Shown here: piece by piece, positions 33,660-42,621 of the stretch
Position numbering within the stretch: the stretch's first letter is position 1
Layout of the letters: the number at the start of each line of letters is the position of its first letter
NCBI RefSeq assembly: GCF_000429625.1
Contig: NZ_AUCF01000012.1
Coordinates: 1 to 64,000 of the forward strand
Direction of reading: 5' to 3'
Length of the DNA stretch: 64,000 nucleotides
From: Azospirillum halopraeferens DSM 3675
Lineage (GTDB): Bacteria > Pseudomonadota > Alphaproteobacteria > Azospirillales > Azospirillaceae
Notes under the pieces: model-generated
Seen by the model: only the letters and a program-made list of their open reading frames with translations
What the model was told of the DNA's origin: nothing
Databases searched by the model: none
Made by a program: the position numbers and the translations under genes

Positions 33660-34919
33660 TCAGGCGGCGACCGGCACCGGCCCGCCGATCTCGGCGGCGA
33701 CGGCGCGCAGGGCGTCGAGCAGGGTGAGCGTTACCGGTGTCGGGGCGTAGTCGCGCCGCAGGGTCAGGCCGACCGGGCGCAGCACGTCGGGAAAGGGAAT
33801 GGGCAGGATGGTCAGCACGCCCAGCGCCACCTCCGGGTCCACCTGGTGGCGCGATACGATGGCCAGCCGGTCGCTGCGCATCAGCAGGGCGCGCACCACG
33901 GCCAGGGAATCCGTTTCGATCAGCCGTTGCGGCGCCGGCAGGCCGGCGCCGGCCAGCGCCGCCTCGAACTGGGTGCGCAGCGGCACGCCCTTGAACGGCA
34001 GCACCCAGCCGCAATCCAGGCAGTCCGCCAGCACCGGCGCCGGCCGGCCGGGAGCGGCGACAGGATGGCCGGCGCGGGCGACGATGACGATGTCGTCGCG
34101 GAACAGTTCCTCCGACACGATGTCCTCGGTGGGTGGCGGCGTGCGGATGGTGCCGACGATCACGTCCAGGTCGCCGTTGCGCAGGCTGCCCAACAGCGAG
34201 CCGTAGGTGCCGTCGACGATCGCCACCTCCGCCGCGGGGAAACGCTCCAGCAACCGCTCCACCGCCAGCGGCACCAGACGGGTGCGCGACATCGGCAGGG
34301 CACCGATGCGCGCCCGGCCGGCGGCGGCGCCGCGCAGCAGCGCCAGCTCCTCCACCCCCTGGCGGATCTCGGTCAGCGCCAGCTTGGTGCGGCGCAGCAG
34401 CTCCTCGCCCTCCGGCGTCGGGCGCAGTCCGTCGCGGGTGCGCAGGAACAGCGGCAGGCCCAGACGGATCTCCAGCGTGCGCAGGCTGCGGTTCAGCGCC
34501 GGCTGCGACAGGCCGTTGGCGCGCGCCGCGGCGCTGATGGTGTCGCCCGCCCCCACCGCGATCAACGCCTGAAGCTCATGGTCGGCGGCCTGCTGGCTCA
34601 ATGGCCCCGACGCCAGCCGCCCCGGGCCGGCGGTGGCCAGCACCACCTCCTCGGCGGCGCGCAGATGGGCCAGGGCGCGGGCCACGCGGCGGGTCAGGGC
34701 GTGGCCGGCCTCCGTGCAGGCCAGCCGCCGGGGCGAGCGGTGGAACAGCTCCGCGCCCAGCTCTTCCTCCAGGGCCTGCACCGCCCGCGTGGCGGCGGAT
34801 TGCGACACCCCCAGACGCCGGGCCGCGGCGGCGATTTGCCCCCGCTCGGCCACCGCCAGCGCCACCCGCAGCTTGCGCAACTTCGCCACGAAACCCGCCC
34901 CCGCCTTCCGGAGTTGCAT
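33660..34919 (-). CDS. LysR-family regulator with two N-terminal helix-turn-helix domains
   Basis: At 419 residues it is about 110 longer than a usual LysR protein. The surplus is a second DNA-binding domain: HTH 1 at about 14-75 ('AAAARRLGVSQSAATRAVQA', 'LGAELFHRSPRRLACTEAG') and HTH 2 at about 112-172 ('AAARANGLSQPALNRSLRTL', 'LGLPLFLRTRDGLRPTPEG'). A normal effector domain follows ('RIGALPMSRTRLVPLAVERL', 'NGDLDVIVGTIR'). It is divergent from the ThDP enzyme operon and probably controls it. A GTG 30 bases into the gene is an alternative start, because no clear ribosome-binding site precedes the ATG. Confidence 0.9.
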   Translation of the reverse strand: MQLRKAGAGFVAKLRKLRVALAVAERGQIAAAARRLGVSQSAATRAVQALEEELGAELFHRSPRRLACTEAGHALTRRVARALAHLRAAEEVVLATAGPGRLASGPLSQQAADHELQALIAVGAGDTISAAARANGLSQPALNRSLRTLEIRLGLPLFLRTRDGLRPTPEGEELLRRTKLALTEIRQGVEELALLRGAAAGRARIGALPMSRTRLVPLAVERLLERFPAAEVAIVDGTYGSLLGSLRNGDLDVIVGTIRTPPPTEDIVSEELFRDDIVIVARAGHPVAAPGRPAPVLADCLDCGWVLPFKGVPLRTQFEAALAGAGLPAPQRLIETDSLAVVRALLMRSDRLAIVSRHQVDPEVALGVLTILPIPFPDVLRPVGLTLRRDYAPTPVTLTLLDALRAVAAEIGGPVPVAA

Positions 34920-34936
34920 TTTTGAACGTTCAAAAA
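34919..34936. promoter_or_regulatory. Perfect 18-bp palindrome at the LysR start
   Basis: TTTTTGAACGTTCAAAAA is a perfect palindrome that starts at the first base of the LysR initiation codon. It also has the T-N11-A form of LysR sites. Binding there would block the regulator's own translation-start region, consistent with autorepression. Confidence 0.6.
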
Positions 34937-35016
34937 CGCTGTGTCTTCAAATACCTATAGCACCACTCCGGAGGCATGATCATCCATCTATAACCGTTTC
35001 GCATTGTTCGTGCGAC

Positions 35017-35028
35017 AAATTGCAATTT
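35017..35028. promoter_or_regulatory. Palindrome in the LysR/ThDP-enzyme intergenic region
   Basis: AAATTGCAATTT is a perfect 12-bp palindrome, 64 bases before the ThDP enzyme start. This AT-rich block in a 70% GC region is a likely activator or promoter element for the plus-strand operon. Confidence 0.45.
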
Positions 35029-35091
35029 CCGCTGAACGGTTCGGAGCACACACTGCCGGGGTCACGACGAATCACGAACAGCGGTCCATCC

Positions 35092-36948
35092 ATGAACGAC
35101 ATCCGCCGCTCCATCGCCCCGCCCGCCGGCGCACCCTCCGGTGCTCCCTCCGGCGCCATGGAGGACCTCGAGCGCCCGCAGCCGGCAGGCGGCGGTCCGG
35201 CGGCCTGGGGCAGCGACCCCATAGCCGAAACCCTGCGGGCGCTGGAGCTGCCTTACATCGCCCTGGTGCCGGGCTCCAGCTTCCGCGGCCTGCACGATTC
35301 CCTGGTCAACCACCTCGGCAACCGGGCGCCGCAGATGGTGCTGTGCCTTCACGAGGAGCACGCGGTCGCCATCGCCGACGGCTATGCCCGGGTCACCGGC
35401 CGGCCCATGGCGGTGGCGCTGCACGCCAATGTCGGGCTGATGCACGCGGTGATGCCCATCTACAACGCCTGGTGCGACCGCGTTCCCATGGTGGTGCTGG
35501 GGGCCAACGGCCCGCTCGACGCCCACAAGCGGCGACCCTGGATCGACTGGGTCCACACCTGCCGCGACCAGGCCGCCATGGTGCGCCATTGCCTGAAGTG
35601 GGACGATCAGCCGGCCTCGGTGGAGGCGGCGGTGGAGGCGGTGCTGCGCGCCCACCAGATCACCACCACGGCCCCCCACGGCCCCACCTACGTCTGTCTC
35701 GACGTCAGCGTTCAGGAAGCGCCGCTGGACGGACCCATCCGCGTGCCGCCGGTCGCCCGGTTCGCCGCCGCCCCGCCGCCCGAGGCACCGGCCGCGGTCG
35801 TGGCGGCGGTGGCATCGGCCCTGCGCGGCGCCCGCCGGCCGGTGCTGCTGTTCGGACGCGGCAGCCGCGACCCGGATGACTGGAACCGCCGCATTGCGCT
35901 CGCCGAGGCAACGGGTGCCGCCGTGCTCACCAGCATGCACAACCCCGCCGTCTTCCCCACCGACCACCGGCAGCACCGGCTGCCGCCCTGCGGTGAGCGG
36001 CGTTCCGACGCGGAACGGGAATTGATCGCGGCGGCCGACCTGATCGTCAGCTTCGACTGGCTCGACCTGGCCGGCTACCTGCGCTCCTGCACCGGACAGG
36101 CGCAGACCTGCGCGCCCATCGGCGTGCCGGTGGTCCACTGCTCGCTGGACTCCCTGCTCGCCAACGGCTGGAGCATGGACCACCAGGCGCTGCCGGCGGT
36201 GGACGTGCCCGTCCTCGCCCATCCCGACCGCTTCACGGCGCAACTGCTGGATGCCCTGCACGGCCATCACCCCGACACAGCCTGGGATTTCGCCGCCCCC
36301 CACTGGACCGCGCATCTGCCCGCACAGCCGCAGGGCGACCCGGCGGACCGCATCGCGCTCGGCGACTTCGCCATGGCCGTGCGCCGCTTCGGGATGGAGC
36401 GGCCGGTGACCTTCGTGCGCCTGCCCCTGGGCTGGCCACGGGCGGCCAGCCACTTCACCCACCCGCTGGCCTATCTCGGCAAGGATGGCGGGGCCGCCGT
36501 GGGGGTCGGGCCGGGGCACGCCGTGGGGGCGGCGCTGGCCCTGCGCGGCAGCGGCCGCATCGCCGCGGCGGTGCTGGGTGACGGCGACCTGCTGATGGGC
36601 ATCAACGCCCTGTGGACCGCCAGCCACCTGCACCTGCCCCTGCTGATCGTGGTCGCCAACAACACCTCGTACTTCAACGACGAGCTGCATCAGGAAACGG
36701 TTGCCCTGGCCCGCGAGCGTCCGGTGGAGAACCGCTGGATCGGCCAGCGCCTGGCCGACCCGGAGGTGGACATCGCAGCCATGGCCCGCGCCCAGGGTTT
36801 CGAGGCCATCGGACCGGTGCGCCGTGCCGCCGATCTGGCCGCCGCCCTGGACGTGGCCGCTGAACGCGTCGCCGCGGGCGGCCGCGTGCTGATCGACGCC
36901 CGCATCGAACCCGGCTACGCCCACGCCTTCGGCCAGCCGGCCCCCTGA
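35092..36948 (+). CDS. ThDP-dependent enzyme, benzoylformate decarboxylase/acetolactate synthase-like
   Basis: The 618-residue protein has the three domains of this superfamily: the N-terminal pyrimidine-binding part with the activating Glu in 'LCLHEEHAVAIADGYARVTG', a middle domain ('ARRPVLLFGRGSRD') and the C-terminal diphosphate site 'GDGDLLMGINALWTASHLHL' ending in NN. The first 40 residues are Pro/Ala/Gly-rich and probably disordered; a second ATG at 35158 could be the true start. It leads a run of tctCBA and aldehyde dehydrogenase genes. Decarboxylation of a 2-oxo acid to an aldehyde is the best guess, because the dehydrogenase follows. Confidence 0.85.
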   Translation: MNDIRRSIAPPAGAPSGAPSGAMEDLERPQPAGGGPAAWGSDPIAETLRALELPYIALVPGSSFRGLHDSLVNHLGNRAPQMVLCLHEEHAVAIADGYARVTGRPMAVALHANVGLMHAVMPIYNAWCDRVPMVVLGANGPLDAHKRRPWIDWVHTCRDQAAMVRHCLKWDDQPASVEAAVEAVLRAHQITTTAPHGPTYVCLDVSVQEAPLDGPIRVPPVARFAAAPPPEAPAAVVAAVASALRGARRPVLLFGRGSRDPDDWNRRIALAEATGAAVLTSMHNPAVFPTDHRQHRLPPCGERRSDAERELIAAADLIVSFDWLDLAGYLRSCTGQAQTCAPIGVPVVHCSLDSLLANGWSMDHQALPAVDVPVLAHPDRFTAQLLDALHGHHPDTAWDFAAPHWTAHLPAQPQGDPADRIALGDFAMAVRRFGMERPVTFVRLPLGWPRAASHFTHPLAYLGKDGGAAVGVGPGHAVGAALALRGSGRIAAAVLGDGDLLMGINALWTASHLHLPLLIVVANNTSYFNDELHQETVALARERPVENRWIGQRLADPEVDIAAMARAQGFEAIGPVRRAADLAAALDVAAERVAAGGRVLIDARIEPGYAHAFGQPAP

Positions 36949-37008
36949 CCCGAACCCGCTTCCGGCCCGCCAGAAGGCCGGATGTCTACGACCAGAGGAG
37001 GAAATCCC

Positions 37009-37977
37009 ATGATCGCCAGGACCCTGACGACGGCGCTCGCCGCCGCCGCGTTCGCATCCCTGCCGACGCTGGCCGGCACCGCGCTCGCACAGTATCCGGA
37101 CAAGCCGATCACCATGTACATCGGCTTCAATCCCGGCGGCGCGGTCGACACCACCGCCCGCCTGATCCAGAAGAACCTGGAGAAGGAACTGGGCGTGCCC
37201 ATCGTCGCCGTTCAGAAGCCGGGCGGCGGCGGCACGGTCATGGCCACGTCGCTGCTGCACGCCAAGCCCGACGGCTACACCATCGGCATGGGCGCCAGCG
37301 CCGCCTACGCGCTGGACCCGCTGCTCAACTCCGACATCAAATACACCATCGACGACTTCGACCACATCGCCACCGTATCCTATCCCCAGGATGCCCTGGT
37401 GGTGAGGGCGGACGCCCCGTGGAACAACTACGCCGACCTGATCAAAGATGCCAAAACGCGGGGAAAGGCCCTGTCGCTGTCGTCGCAGGTGTCGGTGTCG
37501 CGCCTGATGGCCATCGCCATGGAGGAGGCCGAGGGCATCAGGATCGACGTGGTTCCGGTCAAGGGCGGCTCCTCGGGCATCCAGCAGGTTCTCGGCGGTC
37601 ACACCGACATGACCTGGGGCGCGTCGGGCTGGCACCCCCAGGTGAAATCCGGCGCCATGAAGCCGATCCTGTCGCTGGGCTACAAGCGCAACCCCGATTT
37701 TCCCGAGATCCCGACCCTGATGGAGCTGGGGGTCAACTACGCCTTCGTGGACACCTTCATGCTCTCCGCTCCCAAGGGCCTGCCGGCCGGTGTGCGCGAC
37801 ACGCTGGCCAGGGCCGTCGAAGCCGCCCTGACGGAGGAGCTGCGCCGGGAGCTTCAGGAGAAGATGTATCTCTCGGCCGATTACCGGAACCCGGAGGAGA
37901 CGGTGAAGTACCTGCACATGCAGCGCGAGCAGGTGAAGCCCTTCGTCGCGAAGATGCTGGCGGCGGACGCGAAGTAA
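37009..37977 (+). CDS. tctC: Tripartite tricarboxylate transporter substrate-binding protein
   Basis: This 322-residue periplasmic protein of the Bug/TctC family has a signal peptide (about 1-27, ending ALAQ) and then 'YPDKPITMYIGFNPGGAVDTTARL', 'VQKPGGGGTVMAT' and 'KPDGYTIGMG'. AGAGGAGG lies about 6 bases before the ATG. TctC-type proteins deliver carboxylates to the TctAB membrane complex. It is separated from tctB by 72 bases containing a strong hairpin. Confidence 0.93.
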   Translation: MIARTLTTALAAAAFASLPTLAGTALAQYPDKPITMYIGFNPGGAVDTTARLIQKNLEKELGVPIVAVQKPGGGGTVMATSLLHAKPDGYTIGMGASAAYALDPLLNSDIKYTIDDFDHIATVSYPQDALVVRADAPWNNYADLIKDAKTRGKALSLSSQVSVSRLMAIAMEEAEGIRIDVVPVKGGSSGIQQVLGGHTDMTWGASGWHPQVKSGAMKPILSLGYKRNPDFPEIPTLMELGVNYAFVDTFMLSAPKGLPAGVRDTLARAVEAALTEELRRELQEKMYLSADYRNPEETVKYLHMQREQVKPFVAKMLAADAK

Positions 37978-37985
37978 GGGGCGAC

Positions 37986-38015
37986 GCGCCCTCTCCCGCA
38001 TCGGGGAGGGGGCGC
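37986..38015 (+). repeat. Intra-operon hairpin after tctC
   Basis: GCGCCCTCTCCC (37986-37997) pairs with GGGAGGGGGCGC (38004-38015) over 12 bp with one G-U pair and a 6-base loop. It starts 8 bases after the tctC stop. No U-tract follows, so it is likely a stabiliser or partial attenuator. It shares its 5' arm with hairpins after the livK and potD-like genes. Confidence 0.65.
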
Positions 38016-38049
38016 CGTCTCCGACCGACAAGGGGGATCGGGGCATTCC

Positions 38050-38517
38050 ATGCGCAACGCCGACATCGCATCCGGCGCCGTCCTGCTGCTGCTCGGGCTG
38101 GTCACCCTGATCTGGGTGATCCCGGCCGAGGTCAGCGGCCGTTCCGACTACGGACTTCCGCCGGACTTCTTCCCGCGCGTGCTGGCCTGGCTGTTCATCG
38201 CGCTGACGGCGCTCCTGGTGGCGCACCGCCTGCTCGCCCGACGGCGCGGCCGGCCGGAGGCGGAAACCGACCGGCCACCCATGCGGGGTGCCGACTGGGC
38301 CTTCATCACCGGCGCCGCGGCGGTCTTCGCCGGGCTCTATCTGGTGATGGCGCACATCGGGTTCGTGGCGGCCGGCGTCATCGCCGTCGCCGTCGTCGGC
38401 ACGCTGATGGCGGGCTGGCGGCCCCACCCGCTGCGTCTGGCGGCTCTGGCACTGATCGCCCCGCCGGTCGTCTACTGGGTGTTCAAGCACCTCTTCATGG
38501 TTTACCTGCCGGCGTAG
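38050..38517 (+). CDS. tctB: Tripartite tricarboxylate transporter small membrane subunit
   Basis: The 155-residue protein has four predicted membrane helices and the family pattern 'GLPPDFFPRVLAWLFIALTA' early and 'PPVVYWVFKHLFMVYLPA' at the end. TctB is the small inner-membrane partner of TctA. It is followed after 12 bases by tctA. Confidence 0.88.
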   Translation: MRNADIASGAVLLLLGLVTLIWVIPAEVSGRSDYGLPPDFFPRVLAWLFIALTALLVAHRLLARRRGRPEAETDRPPMRGADWAFITGAAAVFAGLYLVMAHIGFVAAGVIAVAVVGTLMAGWRPHPLRLAALALIAPPVVYWVFKHLFMVYLPA

Positions 38518-38529
38518 GGGCGGCTCGAC

Positions 38530-40083
38530 ATGGAACAGATCCTCGCCGGGGTCAGCGACGCGTTCACGCTCGTCAACCTCTTCTACATCGCCTTCGGCGT
38601 CCTGATGGGCATCATGGTCGGGGCGGTTCCCGGCCTGAACGGGCCCATGGCCATCGCGGTGGCCGTGCCCCTGACCTTCTACATGACGCCGCTGGCCGCC
38701 ATCGCCTTCCTGATCGGCATCAACAAGGGCGGTACCTTCGGCGGCTCCATCTCCGCCATCCTGCTGAACACGCCGGGATCGCCGGAATCCGCGACCACCG
38801 CGCTGGACGGCTACCCGCTGGCGCGCAAGGGCAAGGGGCTGAAGGCCCTGAAGATGGCGCTCTACTCGTCGGTCTGCGGCGATCTGTTCAGCGACCTGGT
38901 GCTGTTCACCGTCGCCGCCCCGCTGGCCCTGATCGCCCTGCACATGGGCCCGCCGGAACTGGCGGCGGTCTTCGCCTTCTCGCTGACGATCATCGCCGGC
39001 CTGTCCGGGTCGTCGCAGATCCGCGGGCTGGTGGCCGCCGTCGTCGGCGCCTTTCTCGCCACCGTCGGTCTCGACATCGAAACCGCCCAGCCCCGCCTGA
39101 CCTTCGGGTCGAGCGACCTGATCGACGGCATCCCGATCATTCCGATGACCATCGGCCTGCTGGCCCTGTCGGAAATCCTGATCCAGATCGAGGCACACGC
39201 GCTCGGCCGGGAGAAGGGCACCCACGCGCTGAACGCCTTCTCCCGCACCCTGCCGTCGGAAGACCGGCGGGTGAGCTGGGCGGAGTTCAAGGGGTGCCTG
39301 CGCACCATCGCCCGTTCCGCGCTCATCGGCACCGGGGTGGGGGCCGTACCGGGCATCGGCGCCATCGTGGCGGGCTTCCTCGGCTACGGCGCGGCGCGGC
39401 GCGCCTCGAAGACGCCCGAAGCGTTCGGCACCGGCAAGCTGGAGGGCATTGCCGCCACCGAAGCGGCCAACAGCGCCGTCACCGGCGCCAACCTGATCCC
39501 GCTGCTGTCGCTGGGCATCCCCGGCAGCCTGTCGGCGGCCATCCTGATCGGCGCCTTCCTCATCCACGGCGTCGACCCCGGCCCGCTGGTCTTCACCGAG
39601 CATCCTCAGCTCATCTACGGCATCTTCGCCGCGATGTTCCTCGGCAACATCATGAACTTCCTGATCGGCAACGTCGGCCTGCGCCTGTTCGCGCTGATCG
39701 TCCACGTGCCGAAATGGATCATCCACCCCGTCGTCGTCGTCCTCTGCCTGGCCGGCGCCTATGCCAACGGCAACACCATGTTCGCGGTTGCGGTGATGAT
39801 GGTGTTTGCGGTGCTCGGCTACTTTATGCGCAAGTTCCAGTTCTCCTACGCCACCTTCATCATCGGCTTCGCGCTGGGTGAGAGCTTCGAACAGTCGGTC
39901 CGCCAGTCCGTGATCCTGTTCCGGGACCGGCCGGCCGCCCTGCTGGAGCATCCCATCGTCCTGCTGTTCGCCGCCCTGACCATGTTCGCCCTGTGGCGCA
40001 TCGCCCGCACCGCGCGGCGCAGCCCCGGCGGCCCGCAGGCCGGTCCCGACACCGGCGCCGCCGAAGGAGCCCTGACCCGATGA
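38530..40083 (+). CDS. tctA: Tripartite tricarboxylate transporter large membrane subunit
   Basis: The 517-residue inner-membrane protein has 10-12 helices and the TctA signatures 'GVLMGIMVGAVPGLNGPMAI', 'GINKGGTFGGSISAILLNTP' and 'GTGVGAVPGIGAIVAGFLGY', with the repeated PGxxG elements of the transport core. It works with TctC and TctB in sodium- or proton-driven carboxylate uptake. Its stop overlaps the aldehyde dehydrogenase start as ATGA, tying uptake to catabolism. Confidence 0.95.
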   Translation: MEQILAGVSDAFTLVNLFYIAFGVLMGIMVGAVPGLNGPMAIAVAVPLTFYMTPLAAIAFLIGINKGGTFGGSISAILLNTPGSPESATTALDGYPLARKGKGLKALKMALYSSVCGDLFSDLVLFTVAAPLALIALHMGPPELAAVFAFSLTIIAGLSGSSQIRGLVAAVVGAFLATVGLDIETAQPRLTFGSSDLIDGIPIIPMTIGLLALSEILIQIEAHALGREKGTHALNAFSRTLPSEDRRVSWAEFKGCLRTIARSALIGTGVGAVPGIGAIVAGFLGYGAARRASKTPEAFGTGKLEGIAATEAANSAVTGANLIPLLSLGIPGSLSAAILIGAFLIHGVDPGPLVFTEHPQLIYGIFAAMFLGNIMNFLIGNVGLRLFALIVHVPKWIIHPVVVVLCLAGAYANGNTMFAVAVMMVFAVLGYFMRKFQFSYATFIIGFALGESFEQSVRQSVILFRDRPAALLEHPIVLLFAALTMFALWRIARTARRSPGGPQAGPDTGAAEGALTR

Positions 40084-41537
40084 ACGACATCCTGCCCGTC
40101 CGGCGCGACCTCTACTATGGCGGCGCCTGGCACGCCCCGGTGGACGGCGGCTACGCCGACTGCATCGCCCCGGCCACCGGCGCCGGCCTCGGCCCGGTGG
40201 CCCGCGGCGGCCCCGCCGACATGGCGGCCGCCATCGAGGCGGCGGACGCCGCCTTCCCCGCCTGGCGCGATACCCCGCCGCTGGCGCGCGCCCGCCACCT
40301 GCGCGCCATCGCCGACACCATGCGCGCCCATCGTGACGAGCTGGCGCTGGTCGACGCCGTCGGCAGCGGCAACCCCGTCTCGGCGATGCTGAAGGACGTG
40401 GACATCGCCACGGCGGCGCTCGACTTCTTCGCCGGGCTGGTGACGGAGATGAAGGGGGACAGCATCCCCATGGGACCGGCGGCCCTGAACTTCACGGTGC
40501 GCGAGCCGCTGGGGGTGGTCGGCCGCATCATCGCCTTCAACCATCCCCTGATGTTCGCCGCCGCCAAGATGGCCGCCCCGCTGGCGGCCGGGAACACGGT
40601 GGTGCTCAAGCCGGCAGAGCAGGCGCCGCTGTCCGTCCTGCGGTTCCTGGAACTGGTCGGCGATCGGCTGCCGCCCGGCGTGCTCAACGTGGTGAACGGC
40701 GGGCCGGAGGCGGGTGCGGTGCTGGCCGGCCACCGGAAGGTGGCCATGGTCGGGCTGATCGGCAGCGTGCCGACCGGGGCGGCGGTGATGGGCCAGGCCG
40801 CGAGGACCATCAAGCCGGTGATGCTGGAGCTGGGCGGCAAGAACGCCCTGATCGCCTGCCCCGATGCCGATGTGGAGAAGGTCGCCCGCGGCATCGTGGC
40901 CGGCATGAACTTCGCCTGGTGCGGCCAGTCCTGCGGGTCCACCAGCCGCGCCTTCGTCCACGCGGACATCCACGACGCGGTGGCGGAGCGGGTGCGCGCC
41001 CTGTGCGCCGCCTTCGTCCCCGGCGACCCCGCCGACCCCCGGACCACCATGGGGTCCCTGATCAGCCGGCAACAACGGGAGCGGGTGCTCGCCCACATCG
41101 CCACGGCGCGGGCCGAAGGGGCGGCGCTGCTGTGCGGCGGCGGCCCGCCGCAGGACCCGGAGCTGGCCGGCGGCTTCTTCGTGCTGCCCACGGTGTTCAC
41201 CGGCGTCACGCCGGACATGACCATCGCGCGCGAGGAGATCTTCGGGCCGGTGCTGGCCATGCTGCGCTGGACCGACGAGGCGGAGATGCTGCGTGCGGTG
41301 AACGCCGTGGACTACGGCCTCACCTGCTCCATCTGGACGCGCGATCTCGACCGCGCCCACCGGCTGGCGCGCGCCGCGCAGGCCGGGTACGTGTGGATCA
41401 ACACGGCGAGCGCCCACTATCTCGGCGCGCCCTTCGGCGGGGTTAAGCGGTCGGGCATCGGCCGGGAGGAGTGCCTGGGGGAACTGCTGAGCTTCACGCA
41501 GGAAAAGAACATTCATGTGGCGCTGGAAACGGCCTGA
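40080..41537 (+). CDS. NAD(P)-dependent aldehyde dehydrogenase
   Basis: This 485-residue soluble enzyme has the ALDH motifs: 'PLGVVGRIIAFNHPLMFAAA' and 'LKPAEQAPLSVL' (cofactor), the general base in 'MLELGGKNALI' and the catalytic cysteine in 'AWCGQSCGSTSR'. The C-terminal 'APFGGVKRSGIGREECLGEL' is standard. It should oxidise the aldehyde made by the ThDP enzyme to a carboxylic acid; benzaldehyde-type substrates are possible but unproven. It overlaps tctA by 4 bases. Confidence 0.93.
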   Translation: MNDILPVRRDLYYGGAWHAPVDGGYADCIAPATGAGLGPVARGGPADMAAAIEAADAAFPAWRDTPPLARARHLRAIADTMRAHRDELALVDAVGSGNPVSAMLKDVDIATAALDFFAGLVTEMKGDSIPMGPAALNFTVREPLGVVGRIIAFNHPLMFAAAKMAAPLAAGNTVVLKPAEQAPLSVLRFLELVGDRLPPGVLNVVNGGPEAGAVLAGHRKVAMVGLIGSVPTGAAVMGQAARTIKPVMLELGGKNALIACPDADVEKVARGIVAGMNFAWCGQSCGSTSRAFVHADIHDAVAERVRALCAAFVPGDPADPRTTMGSLISRQQRERVLAHIATARAEGAALLCGGGPPQDPELAGGFFVLPTVFTGVTPDMTIAREEIFGPVLAMLRWTDEAEMLRAVNAVDYGLTCSIWTRDLDRAHRLARAAQAGYVWINTASAHYLGAPFGGVKRSGIGREECLGELLSFTQEKNIHVALETA

Positions 41538-42606
41538 GCGGCTGGCCACCGCGGCGGGCACGCTGGCGGTGGCCACCGCCGGCGGTGCCGCGGCGGCGGC
41601 GGTCGGGCTGCCCATGCCGTGGCTGATCGGCTCTCAGGTCACGCTGTGTCTGGTGGCGCTGCTGCGCCTGCCGATCTTCGGCCATCCGCCGTGTTGGCCG
41701 CGGGCCGGGCGGGAGATCTTCCTGCCCGTCATCGGGGTGATGATCGGCGCCTCCTTCACCGCCGACGTGGTGCGGCAGATGCCGCACTGGTGGATCAGCC
41801 TCGCGGCCATCTCGGTCTTCCTGGTCGTGGCCCACCTGGCGGTCTTCGCCCTGTTCCGCCGGGTCGGCGGCTACGACCGGCCGACCGCCTTCTTCGCCGC
41901 CTTTCCCGGCGGCTTCATCGAGGCGACCGTGCTGGGCACCGAGGCCGGGGGCAACCAGCGGCTGATCCAGATCCAGCATTTCCTGCGCATCTCGCTGATC
42001 GTGCTGCTGGTGCCCCCGGTGTTCGCCTGGCTGAGCGGTCACCCGGTGGGCAGCGCCGCCGGCGCGGCGCTCAACGGCCCGGGAAGCGGGCTCAGCCTGT
42101 CGGACGCGCTGGTGCTGCTGGCCGCCGGGGCCGCGGGCACGCTGATCGGCCGGCGGCTGCGCATCCCCGCGCCGGACATTTCCGGGGCGATCGCCGGCAG
42201 CGCCGCGGTCTATCTGGCCGGGCTGGTGGAAGGGCGGCTGCCTGCCCCGGTGGTGGCCCTGGCCCAGCTCATGGTCGGCACCTCGCTGGGGGTCGCCTTC
42301 GTCGGCATCGACCACCGGGAACTCGGCCGTGCCCTGGGAATGGCCGCCGTCGCGCTGGCGGCCGTGGCGGCGCTGGGGCTCGCCTTCGCCGGTGCGCTGG
42401 CGGCGCTGGCCGGCCTGCCCCTGCCGACGACCGTGCTCGCCTTTGCCCCCGGCGGACTCGCGGAAATGAGCCTGATCGCCCTGTCCCTGCACCTGTCCGT
42501 CCCCTTCGTGACGGTGCACCACCTCTACCGGATCGTCTTCACCATCGCCGTGCTGCCCCGCCTTTACGGGCTGGTCGCCGCCGGCCCGGCCCCGCCCGGC
42601 GGGTGA
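41515..42606 (+). CDS. AbrB-family (PF05145-type) membrane protein
   Basis: The 363-residue protein has about ten hydrophobic helices and an internal duplication typical of the AbrB/'ammonia monooxygenase-like' membrane family: 'LPMPWLIGSQVTLCLVALLR' and 'RIPAPDISGAIAGSAAVYLA' are equivalent, as are 'FFAAFPGGFIEATVLGTEAG' and 'LAFAPGGLAEMSLIALSL'. Its start lies 23 bases inside the aldehyde dehydrogenase gene, so the genes are coupled. Members are often found near Tct transporters; their role, perhaps efflux or regulation of transport, is not established. Confidence 0.85.
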   Translation: MWRWKRPERLATAAGTLAVATAGGAAAAAVGLPMPWLIGSQVTLCLVALLRLPIFGHPPCWPRAGREIFLPVIGVMIGASFTADVVRQMPHWWISLAAISVFLVVAHLAVFALFRRVGGYDRPTAFFAAFPGGFIEATVLGTEAGGNQRLIQIQHFLRISLIVLLVPPVFAWLSGHPVGSAAGAALNGPGSGLSLSDALVLLAAGAAGTLIGRRLRIPAPDISGAIAGSAAVYLAGLVEGRLPAPVVALAQLMVGTSLGVAFVGIDHRELGRALGMAAVALAAVAALGLAFAGALAALAGLPLPTTVLAFAPGGLAEMSLIALSLHLSVPFVTVHHLYRIVFTIAVLPRLYGLVAAGPAPPGG

Positions 42607-42621
42607 CATGCCGCCGCTCGC

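Noticed and set aside
35062..39951. A minus-strand open frame of about 1629 codons opposite the ThDP enzyme and tct genes.
   Set aside because: Its composition (Gln, His, Arg, Asp, Gly-rich, no hydrophobic core) is that of the complement of GC-rich coding DNA, and the plus strand holds clearly homologous genes.
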